This document shows positions 5,942-14,329 of a stretch of DNA of 33,067 bases, in pieces (positions within the stretch are counted from its first letter, which is position 1; each line of letters begins with the position of its first letter). Location: the NCBI RefSeq assembly GCF_001589285.1, contig NZ_JEMA01000492.1, positions 1-33,067 on the forward strand, read 5' to 3'. Below the pieces are notes generated by a model. The model was not told the origin of the DNA, made no database searches, and saw only the letters and a program-made list of their open reading frames with translations. This DNA is from Sorangium cellulosum (GTDB lineage Bacteria > Myxococcota_A > Polyangia > Polyangiales > Polyangiaceae). A program made the translations under genes and the position numbers.

Positions 5942-7726
5942 ATGGAGAACACGGATTCGCACGCGCACCAGGGAAAGGCCGAGCCGCTGGACGCGACGCG
6001 TCCCCCGGCCTCGCCCGCGGCGGCGCACGCGGGGGACGCGTCGCGGCAGGGCGCGGGGGGCGAGCTGCGCGAGCGCGGCCCCCAGGGGCCGCACGGCTCC
6101 CACGAGGACTGCGCGCTGCTCGACGCCTTCTTCCAGGCCACGACAGCGGGGCTCGGGGTGATCGACCGCGACCTGCGCGTTGTGCGGCTCAACCAGGCGC
6201 TGGCGGACATCAACGGGATCCCCCTGGAGGCGCACCTCGGCAAGACAATCCCCGAGCTGCTCCCGGAGATGGGGGACGCGATCGTGGCCCCGCTCCGGCG
6301 CGTCCTGGAGACCGGCGAGGCGCTCTCCGCCGAGGTGACGGGGAGGACGCGGGCGTCGGATCGGCCGCGCGCGTGGATCGTCAACTACGCCCCCGTGCGC
6401 TCGAAGGGCGGGCAGATCGTGGCCGTGGGGGCGATCGTCCTCGACATCACCGAGCGCAAGCAGATGGAGACGAAGCTCCAGGAAGAGGGGGAGACGCTCG
6501 AGCTGCTCAATCGAGCGGGCAAGATGCTCGCGGCGGAGCTCGACCTGGAGAAGCTCGTGCAGGCGGTGACCGACGCGGCCACCCGGCTGAGCGGCGCCCA
6601 GTTCGGCGCGTTCTTCTACAACGTCACGAACGCGGAGGGGAAGAGTTACACGCTCTACACCATCTCGGGCGTGTCCCGCGACCACTTCTCCGGGTTCCCG
6701 ATGCCGCGCAACACAGACGTGTTCGCGCCGACCTTCAACGGAGAGGGCGTCGTGCGCCTCGACGACGTGACGCGCGATCCGCGCTACGGGAACAGCGCGC
6801 CTTACCACGGCATGCCGAAAGGCCACCTGCCGGTCGTCAGCTACCTCGCGGTGCCGGTGATCTCGCGCTCCGGGAGCGTCATCGGCGGGCTGTTCTTCGG
6901 GCACCCCGCGCGCGGCGTCTTCACCGAGCGGGCGGAGAGGCTGGTGGTCGGCCTGGCCGCCCAGGCCGCCATCGCCATGGACAACGCGCACCTGTTCCGG
7001 AGGGCGCAGCACCTCATCCAGGCGCTCGAGCGGAGCAACCAGGAGCTCGATCGCTTCGCCTACGTGGCGAGCCACGATCTGAAGGCGCCGCTGCGCGCCA
7101 TCGCGAACCTCTCGCAGTGGATCGAGGACGACCTCGCGGACCAGGTGACGCCGGAGACGCGCCAGCACATCGCGCTGCTGCGCTCGCGCGTGGTCCGGCT
7201 GGAGGCGCTCATCGAAGGTATCCTGCGCTACTCGCGCGCCGGGCGCGCCCGCGACAAGCCCGAGACGGTGGACGTCCGGAGGCTGCTCCACGAGGTCCTC
7301 GCGCTGCTCACGATCCCGGAGGGCGCCTCGATCGAGATCGAGGCGGGCATGCCGACGCTCTTCACCGAGCGGGTGCCGCTCGAGCAGGTCTTTCTGAACC
7401 TGATCGGCAATGCGCTGAAGTACGCCGACCGCCCCGACGCGCGCGTCGAGGTGCGGGGGCGGGACCTGGGCGATCTCTGGGAGTTCTCGGTGAAGGACAA
7501 CGGGCCCGGGATCGCCCCGCAGTACCACCAGAAGGTATGGGAGATCTTCCAGACCCTGAACCCGCGCGACAACGTCGAGGGGACGGGCATCGGGCTCTCG
7601 ATCGTCCAGAAGATCGTGCTCAGCAAGGGCGGACACGCGTGGGTCGAGTCCGAGAAGGGCGCTGGCGCCACGTTCTTCTTCACCTGGCCACGCCACGAGT
7701 CGGACGCCACGGGCAGCGCGCGCTGA
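5942..7726 (+). CDS. PAS-GAF sensor histidine kinase
   Basis: The 594-residue protein lacks membrane segments, so it is a cytoplasmic sensor. After a low-complexity N-terminus (about 1-55) come a PAS domain (about 60-165, ending DITERKQ), a GAF domain (about 185-355), a HisKA dimerisation domain with the H-box SHDLKAPLRAI (phospho-acceptor His378), and an HATPase domain. The ATPase shows N-box FLNLIGNALKYA, G1 box DNGPGIAP (519-526) and GTGIGLSIVQKIV. The H-box and C-terminus resemble phytochrome-type kinases, but no chromophore Cys was identified in the GAF domain. No response regulator is adjacent, so it is an orphan kinase. Start alternatives are GTG 5927 (better-spaced GGGAG) and TTG 5891. 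Confidence 0.9.
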   Translation: MENTDSHAHQGKAEPLDATRPPASPAAAHAGDASRQGAGGELRERGPQGPHGSHEDCALLDAFFQATTAGLGVIDRDLRVVRLNQALADINGIPLEAHLGKTIPELLPEMGDAIVAPLRRVLETGEALSAEVTGRTRASDRPRAWIVNYAPVRSKGGQIVAVGAIVLDITERKQMETKLQEEGETLELLNRAGKMLAAELDLEKLVQAVTDAATRLSGAQFGAFFYNVTNAEGKSYTLYTISGVSRDHFSGFPMPRNTDVFAPTFNGEGVVRLDDVTRDPRYGNSAPYHGMPKGHLPVVSYLAVPVISRSGSVIGGLFFGHPARGVFTERAERLVVGLAAQAAIAMDNAHLFRRAQHLIQALERSNQELDRFAYVASHDLKAPLRAIANLSQWIEDDLADQVTPETRQHIALLRSRVVRLEALIEGILRYSRAGRARDKPETVDVRRLLHEVLALLTIPEGASIEIEAGMPTLFTERVPLEQVFLNLIGNALKYADRPDARVEVRGRDLGDLWEFSVKDNGPGIAPQYHQKVWEIFQTLNPRDNVEGTGIGLSIVQKIVLSKGGHAWVESEKGAGATFFFTWPRHESDATGSAR

Positions 7727-8056
7727 GGCACGGCGAGAGCGCGCTTCGCGGCAGCGTCAAGCGTGTGACAATCCGCCACGCCCCGGGCTGCGTGAGGCAG
7801 CCTGGAGCGGCGCCGCCGGCCCGGCGGCCGCTCGCCGGGGGCGCTGTCGGCTCTGCCGGGGGTGGCGAGGCGCCCGGTGGACGGGCGGTTTCCCGTGGTG
7901 ACGGTCGTGAAGGCGCGCCTCGCCGGAGGCGCCGGGAGCAGCGGAGAGGCCGGGCGCGCGGCTTGCTTTGCTCCTCGGGGCGGCGCGGGGCGCATGAGCT
8001 GCCTCGTCGCCGTGTCCGGTGAACACGAGCCCTCGCTCTCTGCTGGAATACCGACG
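7727..8056. other. Intergenic region, no gene seen
   Basis: This 330-bp stretch separates the kinase from the lipid kinase gene. The downstream frame stays open through part of it (possible starts at 7862 and 7994), but the family begins at about 8057. I see no separate gene or clear promoter. Confidence 0.4.
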
Positions 8057-9022
8057 GTGACACAACGATCCGTGGCTGTCCTTCTGAACTGCTCTTCCCG
8101 ATCGAACCGCGCGGCGGAGCAGCGCGCGCGGCTAGGGGAGCTCCTGAACGAGAGCGGCCTCGCCGCGGATCTGCTGTGCGCCGAGAAGGGCCGGCACATG
8201 GGGGAGCTCGCCCGGCGCGCGGCGCGGGGGCCCTATGATCTCGTCGTGGCGGGCGGGGGCGATGGCACGATGAGCACGGTCGCCGCGGCGGTCACCGGGA
8301 CCGACAAGACGATGGGCGTCCTGCCGCTCGGCACGGTGAACCATTTTGCCAAGTACCTGGGTGTGCCGCTCGACCTGGAGGGCGCGGTGCGCACCCTGGT
8401 GGAGGGCCGGCGCGTCCTTGTCGATCTGGGCGAGGTCAACGGCCGGGTCTTCGTGAACAACTCGACCCTGGGCATCTATCCGAGCATCGTGCGCGGCCGC
8501 GAGGCGCTCCGGAAGCGGAGCGGGATCAACAAGTGGCTCGCCTTCGCGCTGGCGACAGCTTCCGGGATCTGGCGCCACAAGGGGGCACGACTCCGGCTCC
8601 TCCTGGATGGGCAGGAGCTCGAGCTCGACACGCCGTTCGTGTTCGTCGCCAACAGCGATTTCAAGCTCGGCGATCTCGACCTCGCCCGCCAGCGCCCGCC
8701 GCACCGGGGCGAGCTCGGCGTGTGCGTGGCGCGCGCCGAGAGCCGCCTGGCCATGGTCAAGCTGATCGCGAGCGCGTTCGCCGGGCGCATCCAGAAGGCG
8801 AATGATTTCAGCATCATGCGCACGACGGAGCTGCGCGTGGAGGCGCCTTGTCGCCACCTCCACGTGGCGGCGGACGGCGAGATCCTCCGGATGACGCCGC
8901 CGCTCGTTTACCGCACGAGGCCGTCGGCGCTGAGCGTCATCGTTCCCCCGTCGTCGGAGATCAGCGCGGGACCGCGGCGGCAGGAGGACCAACCGGGCCA
9001 TCTCGCCGCGCTGGGGGGATGA
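8057..9022 (+). CDS. Diacylglycerol kinase-family lipid kinase
   Basis: The 321-residue protein belongs to the DAGK-catalytic/YegS-like family, which phosphorylates diacylglycerol or related lipids with ATP at the membrane face. The nucleotide motif GGGDGTMS is at 66-73 and PLGTVNHFAKYLG at 90-102. The mid-region NSTLGIYPSIVRGRE and the C-terminal VAADGEIL fit the second lobe of this fold. GTG 8057 is chosen because it begins the usual first strand (SVAVLLNCSS). The frame extends upstream without family features. The gene ends in ATGA, overlapping the next gene's start, so the two are translationally coupled. The exact lipid substrate cannot be told from sequence. Confidence 0.85.
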   Translation: MTQRSVAVLLNCSSRSNRAAEQRARLGELLNESGLAADLLCAEKGRHMGELARRAARGPYDLVVAGGGDGTMSTVAAAVTGTDKTMGVLPLGTVNHFAKYLGVPLDLEGAVRTLVEGRRVLVDLGEVNGRVFVNNSTLGIYPSIVRGREALRKRSGINKWLAFALATASGIWRHKGARLRLLLDGQELELDTPFVFVANSDFKLGDLDLARQRPPHRGELGVCVARAESRLAMVKLIASAFAGRIQKANDFSIMRTTELRVEAPCRHLHVAADGEILRMTPPLVYRTRPSALSVIVPPSSEISAGPRRQEDQPGHLAALGG

Positions 9023-9837
9023 TCGTCATGCGCACCCTCGTGCACCTGTCGGATCTGCACTTCGGACGAGTGGACAAGACCATCTTGCGCCCGCTGATCG
9101 ACAGGATATGGGGGATCGAGCCCCACGTGGTCGTGGTCTCGGGCGACCTGACGCAGCGGGCGCGCAGCGCGGAGTTCGCCGAGGCCCGCGCCTTCCTCGA
9201 CGACTTGCCGACGCCGCAGATCGTGGTGCCCGGGAACCACGATGTCCCGCTCTACAACCTGTTCGACAGGTTCTTTCGCCCGCTCGACAGGTACCGGAGC
9301 CACATCACGGGCGATCTCTCGCCCTTCCACGTGGACACGGAGATCGCGATCCTCGGCATCAACACCGCGCGCTCGCTGACGATCAAGGATGGGCGCATCA
9401 ACGCGCGCCAGATCCAGGGGATCAAGGAGAGGATGTGCGGCCTCGAGCCCGAGGTCACGAAGGTGGTTGTCACGCATCACCCGTTCGATCTGCCCGAGAA
9501 CTCGCCCCACGACATCGTCGGTCGCGCGAGGCAGGCGATGGCCGCCATCGCCGGCTGCGGCGTCGACATCATCATGTCGGGCCACCTGCACCTCAGCCAC
9601 ACCGGCCACTCGGCGGAGCGCTTCGAGGCCGGCGGCCACTCGTCGCTGATCATCCAGGCCGGCACGGCGACGTCGACGCGCGGCCGCGGGGAGCAGAACG
9701 CGTTCAACGTGATCCGCATCGACGGGAAGAAGATCCATATCGAGCGCAATTACTGGCAGCCGGAGGGCAGCGCGTTCGGGATCGCGGCGCCGGAGCATTT
9801 CGAGGAGACGCCGCGGGGGTGGGTGCGGGCGGCGTAG
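9019..9837 (+). CDS. Metallophosphoesterase (calcineurin-like, cAMP-phosphodiesterase/Icc type)
   Basis: The 272-residue protein shows the dimetal phosphoesterase motifs in order: LSDLHFG (Asp12, His14), SGDLTQRAR (Asp43), PGNHDVP (Asn73, His74), THHPF and SGHLHLSHTG. This pattern is that of class III cyclic-nucleotide phosphodiesterases and related phosphoesterases; the substrate is not determined. There is no signal peptide. The start ATG at 9019 overlaps the previous stop; ATG 9028 is an alternative with a G-rich site upstream. The overlap with the lipid kinase suggests a joint job, perhaps in lipid phosphate turnover. Confidence 0.88.
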   Translation: MIVMRTLVHLSDLHFGRVDKTILRPLIDRIWGIEPHVVVVSGDLTQRARSAEFAEARAFLDDLPTPQIVVPGNHDVPLYNLFDRFFRPLDRYRSHITGDLSPFHVDTEIAILGINTARSLTIKDGRINARQIQGIKERMCGLEPEVTKVVVTHHPFDLPENSPHDIVGRARQAMAAIAGCGVDIIMSGHLHLSHTGHSAERFEAGGHSSLIIQAGTATSTRGRGEQNAFNVIRIDGKKIHIERNYWQPEGSAFGIAAPEHFEETPRGWVRAA

Positions 9838-10183
9838 GCTTGACGCGCCCAGCGCTTCCGATGAATCGGGGGCGGGGTGAGCCTGCGACGTGGAATGTAC
9901 GTTTTATCGGGGATGCGCGTCGTCTCTTCCTTTGCGCGCGGGGCAATTACAAGCTCTCCGAGCTGAGCCGGATCGCCGATCGTCCCGAGCGCGGGTCGCG
10001 GCGCGAGGCTGGCAGCTCCGCAGGAGCGATCTGCCAGGCCGGGTTCCTGTGTCTGCTCGATTGACGACGCCCGGGCCGCCCGCAAGATCCTCTCAAGCGG
10101 GTGACAGCGAGGGCGGTCGCGTGCGCGCGCGGACGAACGGGTGACAGGCTTCGCGCGCGCGGTGGTCTGGTGGAGGTCGAATC
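9838..10183. other. Intergenic region, no gene seen
   Basis: This 346-bp gap includes a locally AT-richer patch around 9890-9960 that may hold a promoter for the protease gene. I could not fix -35/-10 boxes. Short open frames here lack coding character. Confidence 0.4.
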
Positions 10184-11533
10184 ATGAGAACGCTCACGGT
10201 GGCCCAGTCGGTCTGCGCCGTGCTCCTGTCGGCGGCCTGCGCGCAACCGACCGAGATCGACCCTCACGAGGAGGGCGGGGAGGATCGGTCAGCGGTCGTC
10301 GGCACCGCCGCGCGCGCGGACAACACGCACACGGCGGTCGTCTCGCTGCACCAGGAGCGCGCGCGGTGCAGCGGCACCATCGTTCGCTGGAGCGCCGAGG
10401 GCGACAAGGTCCACGTGCTCACGGCCGCGCATTGCTGCTCGGAGTCCTCTCCTCTCAGGGAAGTCCGGGTCGGCTTCGACCTCAACGATCCGTCGCTCAT
10501 CCTTCCTGTCGATTCGTTCCAGAATCACCCGTGTTACGATGATCGGAGGCTGTCGCTCAACAAGGAGTACGACGTCTGTGTCGTGACGGCCAGTGGCGCG
10601 GGTGCGCTCAACGTCAGGCCGATCCCGCTCGCGTCGGCGCCGGACGGCCTCTCGGTCGGCAGCGCCGTCACCCTCGTCGGTTACGGCAACACCCCGGCGC
10701 TGAACACCATCCGCCGGAGGGTGGAAGCGAGCGTCAGCGAGATCGGACCGCTCATGATCATGACCGATCAGACCAATGAGCGCGGCGGCCTGTGCTCCGG
10801 TGACAGCGGCGGCCCTGCGCTGATCCCGCAGGGCGGCGTCGAGGTCGTCGCCGGCGTCATCTCGTTCGCTCCCGGCGATGAGCTCTGTGACATCTCGGGC
10901 GGGCTCGGGCGCGTCGCCTTTCCCGGCATCCGCGACGAGTTCCTGGACAAGGTGCTGGCCGGCGAGAAACCCACGATCGAGGCCCGCCTGATCCAGCGCC
11001 GCGGCATCACGCCCGGTCCCGTCCGCGACACGACCATCGCGAGCGATCAGCCCGATCAGCGCTTCGGCGAGCGCGTCGATCTCCTGGTGGGGACGCCGCC
11101 TGGCACCGGCGCGGTTCGCAGAGCCCTGCTCCGCTTCGATCTCGCCGCGGTCCCCCGAGGGGCCACGCTGCTCACGGCCCGCGTCGGGCTCAGGCTGGTG
11201 AGCAAGAGCGGGCCGGGGACGATCAGCGTGCACCGCGTGGTGAAGGACTGGGACGAGAGCGAGTCCTGGGCTTCCTTCGGAGAGAACGGGTTCGACCCCA
11301 CGCCGGCCGCGACCGCTGGCACCGCGACGGCCAGCGTCGAGGCCCTGGGAGTCATCTCGTTCGACGTGACCGAGCTCGTGGCGAGCTGGCTCGGCGGCGA
11401 GACGGATGACCATGGGATCTTGCTCCGCGAGGACGACGGCCAGCAGAGTCGGCTCCTCGCCAGCGAGGTGCAGCCGACCTATGCCTCGAGTCGGCCGTGG
11501 ATGCACCTCTGCTACCTGCCGTCGCCGCCCTAG
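10184..11533 (+). CDS. Trypsin-like serine protease lipoprotein with C-terminal DNRLRE-type domain
   Basis: The 449-residue protein begins with a signal peptide with lipobox LSAAC (Cys19). Residues about 38-260 are a chymotrypsin-fold (S1) protease. The catalytic triad is visible as His83 in LTAAHCC, Asp130 in KEYDVCVV and Ser208 in GDSGGPA. Several cysteines could pair. Residues about 283-449 match the DNRLRE pattern (DTTIASDQPDQRFGE, ALLRFDLAAVPRGATLLTAR, FDVTELVASWL), a beta-sandwich typical of exported proteins. It is probably an outer-membrane or surface-anchored protease of a predatory or saprophytic lifestyle. GGAGG precedes the ATG at good spacing. It is monocistronic, converging on the xylulokinase gene. 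Confidence 0.9.
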   Translation: MRTLTVAQSVCAVLLSAACAQPTEIDPHEEGGEDRSAVVGTAARADNTHTAVVSLHQERARCSGTIVRWSAEGDKVHVLTAAHCCSESSPLREVRVGFDLNDPSLILPVDSFQNHPCYDDRRLSLNKEYDVCVVTASGAGALNVRPIPLASAPDGLSVGSAVTLVGYGNTPALNTIRRRVEASVSEIGPLMIMTDQTNERGGLCSGDSGGPALIPQGGVEVVAGVISFAPGDELCDISGGLGRVAFPGIRDEFLDKVLAGEKPTIEARLIQRRGITPGPVRDTTIASDQPDQRFGERVDLLVGTPPGTGAVRRALLRFDLAAVPRGATLLTARVGLRLVSKSGPGTISVHRVVKDWDESESWASFGENGFDPTPAATAGTATASVEALGVISFDVTELVASWLGGETDDHGILLREDDGQQSRLLASEVQPTYASSRPWMHLCYLPSPP

Positions 11534-11592
11534 CACGGCGTCGCCCGAGCTCGTTCTCTGACGCCTGGCGACCCGGTGTACGCGCGGCGCAG

Positions 11593-11613
11593 CGGCGCCC
11601 GGAGAGGGCGCCG
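11593..11613. terminator. Hairpin between convergent genes
   Basis: Perfect 8-bp arms CGGCGCCC and GGGCGCCG enclose the loop GGAGA. It lies between the stops of the protease and xylulokinase genes, so it may terminate both. No T-run is present. Confidence 0.5.
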
Positions 11614-11621
11614 TCACTCCG

Positions 11622-13178
11622 TCAAGCGAGCTTCCCGAGCTGCCGGAACCGCTCGCGCAGGTCGCTGTAGAGCCCCTGGTACACCGCGTGGATCTCGCGG
11701 TACCGCGCCGAGCGCGCCTGGTCCGGCGCGACGCGCGAGACGACGTGGACGAACGCGTCCGCCGCCTCCTCGACCGACGAGAACAGCCCCGCGCCCGCCG
11801 CGCCGAGCAGCGCCGCGCCGTAGGCCGGACCCTCGGTCGACGTGGTGATCGCCACCGGGGCCTCGAAGACGTCGGCCATGAGCTGGCGCCAGAACGGGCT
11901 GCGCGCCCCGCCGCCGGTCAGCCGGATCTCGTCGATCGTGACCGGCGCGGCGCCGTTCGTCTGACCCACGCCGCGCATCAGGCCCAGCGAGTCCGCCAGC
12001 CCGAACGTGATGCCCTCGAGCACCGCCCGCGAGACGTCGGCCTTCGTCGTGCGGGCGCTCAGCCCGACGAACGCGCCGCGCGCCGCCGCGTCGTTGTGCG
12101 GCGTGCGCTCGCCCATCAGGTACGGCAGGAAGACGACCCCGCCGGCGCCCGGGCGCGCCGTCGACGCCGTGTCGGAGATGATCTCGTACGGATCGACCTT
12201 GCGGAGCTCCGCCCCCACGCGCTCGCCGTCGCAGAGGACGTCGCGGTACCAGCGGAGCGCGCCGCCGGCGGCGAGCATCACGCCCATCAGGTAGAAGCGG
12301 CCCGGCACCGCGTGGCAGAAGCTGTGCAGCCGCATCTCGGGCTCCACGATCCACGAATCGGTGTGGGCGAGGATGACGCCGCTCGTGCCGACCGACGCCA
12401 TCGCGCGGCCGGGGCGCACGATGCCGAGCCCCACCGCGCCCGCCGCGTTGTCCGCAGCGCCGCGCACGACCAGCGTGCCCGCGGGCAGGCCCGTCGCCGA
12501 CGCGACCTCGGACGTGAGCTGGCCGAGCGGCGCGTTCGACGGCGCCGACCGCGGGAAGATCGCGCGCGGGACGCCGACAGCCGAGAGCAGCTCGGCGCTG
12601 AAGGCGCGATCGCCCGGCGAGAACGCCAGCGTGCCGCTCGCGTCGCTGTCGTCCGTCCCGAGCTCGCCCGTCAGGCGCAAACCCACGAAATCCTTCGGCA
12701 TCAGCACCGCGCGCACGCGGGCGAACGCCTCGGGCTCGTGCTCCCGCAGCCAGAGCAGCTTCGGCAGCGTGAACCCCTCGAGCGCGCGGTTGCCGACGAG
12801 GCGCGCGAGGCCCGCGTCGCCGACCTTCGGGTTCGCGCGGATCGCCTCGCACTCGGCCGTGGTGCGCGTGTCGCACCACAGGATCGCCGGCCGGATCACG
12901 GCCTGCGCCTCGTCCAGCAAGACCGCCGAGTGCATCTGCCCGGTGAGCCCGATCGCGCGCACCTCGTCCCGGCGCGGGCCGAGCGCGCGGGCGAGCTCGC
13001 CGAGGGCGCTCAGCGCCGCCGCGGCGAAGTCCTCGGGATCCTGCTCGGCCCACCCGGCGTGCGGGGTGGAGAGCGGGTACTCGCGGTGCGCCGACGCGAC
13101 CGCCGCGCCGCGCTCCGTCTCAACTGCGATGGCCTTGAGGCCGCTGGTCCCAACGTCGATTCCGATCACGATGGCCAT
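11622..13178 (-). CDS. xylB: Xylulokinase (FGGY carbohydrate kinase)
   Basis: The 518-residue protein is a full-length FGGY-family kinase, which phosphorylates D-xylulose to xylulose 5-phosphate with ATP. The N-terminal IGIDVGTSGLKA is the first phosphate loop. GLTGQMHSAVLLDE (78-90) is the xylulokinase-type substrate loop, with Met82 and His83. MPKDFVGLRLTGE and TDDSDASGTLAF are also characteristic, and Asp243 in GAADNAAGAVG is the expected catalytic base. The C-terminal LTGGGARSPFWRQLMADVF is the second ATP-binding signature. AAGGA precedes the ATG. It lies 36 bp after the polyol dehydrogenase and is probably cotranscribed. Related kinases with other sugars cannot be fully excluded. Confidence 0.9.
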   Translation of the reverse strand: MAIVIGIDVGTSGLKAIAVETERGAAVASAHREYPLSTPHAGWAEQDPEDFAAAALSALGELARALGPRRDEVRAIGLTGQMHSAVLLDEAQAVIRPAILWCDTRTTAECEAIRANPKVGDAGLARLVGNRALEGFTLPKLLWLREHEPEAFARVRAVLMPKDFVGLRLTGELGTDDSDASGTLAFSPGDRAFSAELLSAVGVPRAIFPRSAPSNAPLGQLTSEVASATGLPAGTLVVRGAADNAAGAVGLGIVRPGRAMASVGTSGVILAHTDSWIVEPEMRLHSFCHAVPGRFYLMGVMLAAGGALRWYRDVLCDGERVGAELRKVDPYEIISDTASTARPGAGGVVFLPYLMGERTPHNDAAARGAFVGLSARTTKADVSRAVLEGITFGLADSLGLMRGVGQTNGAAPVTIDEIRLTGGGARSPFWRQLMADVFEAPVAITTSTEGPAYGAALLGAAGAGLFSSVEEAADAFVHVVSRVAPDQARSARYREIHAVYQGLYSDLRERFRQLGKLA

Positions 13179-13214
13179 GGAGAGCGTCCTTTTTCGTAAA
13201 GAAAGGGTGAGCGA

Positions 13215-14225
13215 TTAGAACACGACCTGGAGCTTCATCGGCGCGGTGCCCTTCTTCATCATCTCCAGCCCGCGCGGGAGCTCCTCGACCGGCATCGCCT
13301 CGGAGAGGAGCTTCCTTACGTCGACCGCCCCGCGCTCCATCAGCTTGAAGGCGCGGTCGTACGTCCTGCGGATCGCAAAGCTGCCGATGATCTCGAGATC
13401 GCGCCTGTAGATCTCGAACGGCGAGATCTCGATCTTGTCGTGCGGGCCGCACACGCCGAAGACGAGGTACCGGCCGCCGTTCTTGACGTACTGCAGCGAG
13501 TCGCCGAGCACCCGGGCGATGCCCGTCGCGTCGATCACCACGTCGAAGCCGTACGGCGCGATCTTCCGGAGCTTCGCCTGGACCGCGTTGTCGGCGACGA
13601 CCACCTCGGTCGCGCCGTGCTGGCGGGCGAGGTCGAGCTTCGACTCGACAACGTCCACCACCGTGACCGCCGCGGCGCCGTTGGCGCGGCTCGCCTGGAG
13701 GTGGAGCTGGCCGATGGGGCCAGCGCCGATCACCAGCACCTCCGAGCCGATCTCGATGCGCGCGCGATCCTGGCCGAACACGACGCACGCGAGCGGCTCG
13801 CAGAACGCCGCCTCGCTGAACGAGACGCGCTCGAAGCGATAACAGTTCTTCGCGGGCACCCGGACGAGCTCGGCGAAGCCGCCGTCGCGGGTCACGCCGA
13901 CGGCATTCCACTTCAGACAGTGGTTCTGCCGGTTGATCATGCAGAAATGGCACTCTTCGCAGGTCACCGTCGGGTCGACCATGACCCTGTCGCCCGGCTT
14001 CAGGTCCGTGACCTCGGCGCCCACCTCGGCCACCTCGCCGGCGACCTCGTGCCCGGGGATGAGCGGGAAGGTGGGGAAGAAATCGCCCTCCCAGATGTGC
14101 ACGTCCGTCCCGCAGATGCCGCAGGCCTTCGCGCGGACGAGGACGTCGCGCGGGCCGATCTGCGGCGGGACGACGTCGTTCCGGACGGCGATCTTCTTGA
14201 CGGCTTCGAGCACGGCTGCCTTCAC
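13215..14225 (-). CDS. Zinc-dependent polyol (sorbitol/xylitol-type) dehydrogenase
   Basis: The 336-residue protein is a medium-chain zinc dehydrogenase. Catalytic zinc ligands are Cys38 in CGICGTDVH and His59-Glu60 in GHE. The structural zinc site is Cys89, 92, 95 and 103. The NAD-binding motif is VIGAGPIG. It would oxidise a polyol or other secondary alcohol to the ketose. Pairing with xylulokinase suggests a product such as D-xylulose, made from xylitol or D-arabitol, but threonine dehydrogenase-like relatives share the motifs. GTG 14225 is chosen because GAGGAGG stands at ideal spacing and the family begins there. The frame stays open upstream, but that part is a shadow. No sugar transporter or regulator is adjacent. 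Confidence 0.85.
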   Translation of the reverse strand: MKAAVLEAVKKIAVRNDVVPPQIGPRDVLVRAKACGICGTDVHIWEGDFFPTFPLIPGHEVAGEVAEVGAEVTDLKPGDRVMVDPTVTCEECHFCMINRQNHCLKWNAVGVTRDGGFAELVRVPAKNCYRFERVSFSEAAFCEPLACVVFGQDRARIEIGSEVLVIGAGPIGQLHLQASRANGAAAVTVVDVVESKLDLARQHGATEVVVADNAVQAKLRKIAPYGFDVVIDATGIARVLGDSLQYVKNGGRYLVFGVCGPHDKIEISPFEIYRRDLEIIGSFAIRRTYDRAFKLMERGAVDVRKLLSEAMPVEELPRGLEMMKKGTAPMKLQVVF

Positions 14226-14286
14226 GCGACACCTCCTCGAGGCGTCGCATAAGCGGGCCGCGGCCGCGCGTCGAGGGCCGTCGTCC

Positions 14287-14316
14287 GCCGCCCTGCGCCG
14301 CGCGGCGCAGGGCGGC
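14287..14316. terminator. 30-bp perfect palindrome
   Basis: Arms of 14 bp (14287-14300 and 14303-14316) are fully complementary around a CG centre. It begins 14 bp past the stop of the DUF3553-like gene and ends 62 bp before the dehydrogenase start, all read on the minus strand. A terminator for the former is most likely; an operator for the latter is the alternative. Confidence 0.55.
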
Positions 14317-14329
14317 TCGACGCTGGAGG

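Noticed and set aside
5441-7696. Long minus-strand open frame opposite the histidine kinase
   Set aside because: The plus strand has clear PAS, GAF, HisKA and ATPase motifs; the antisense product has none.
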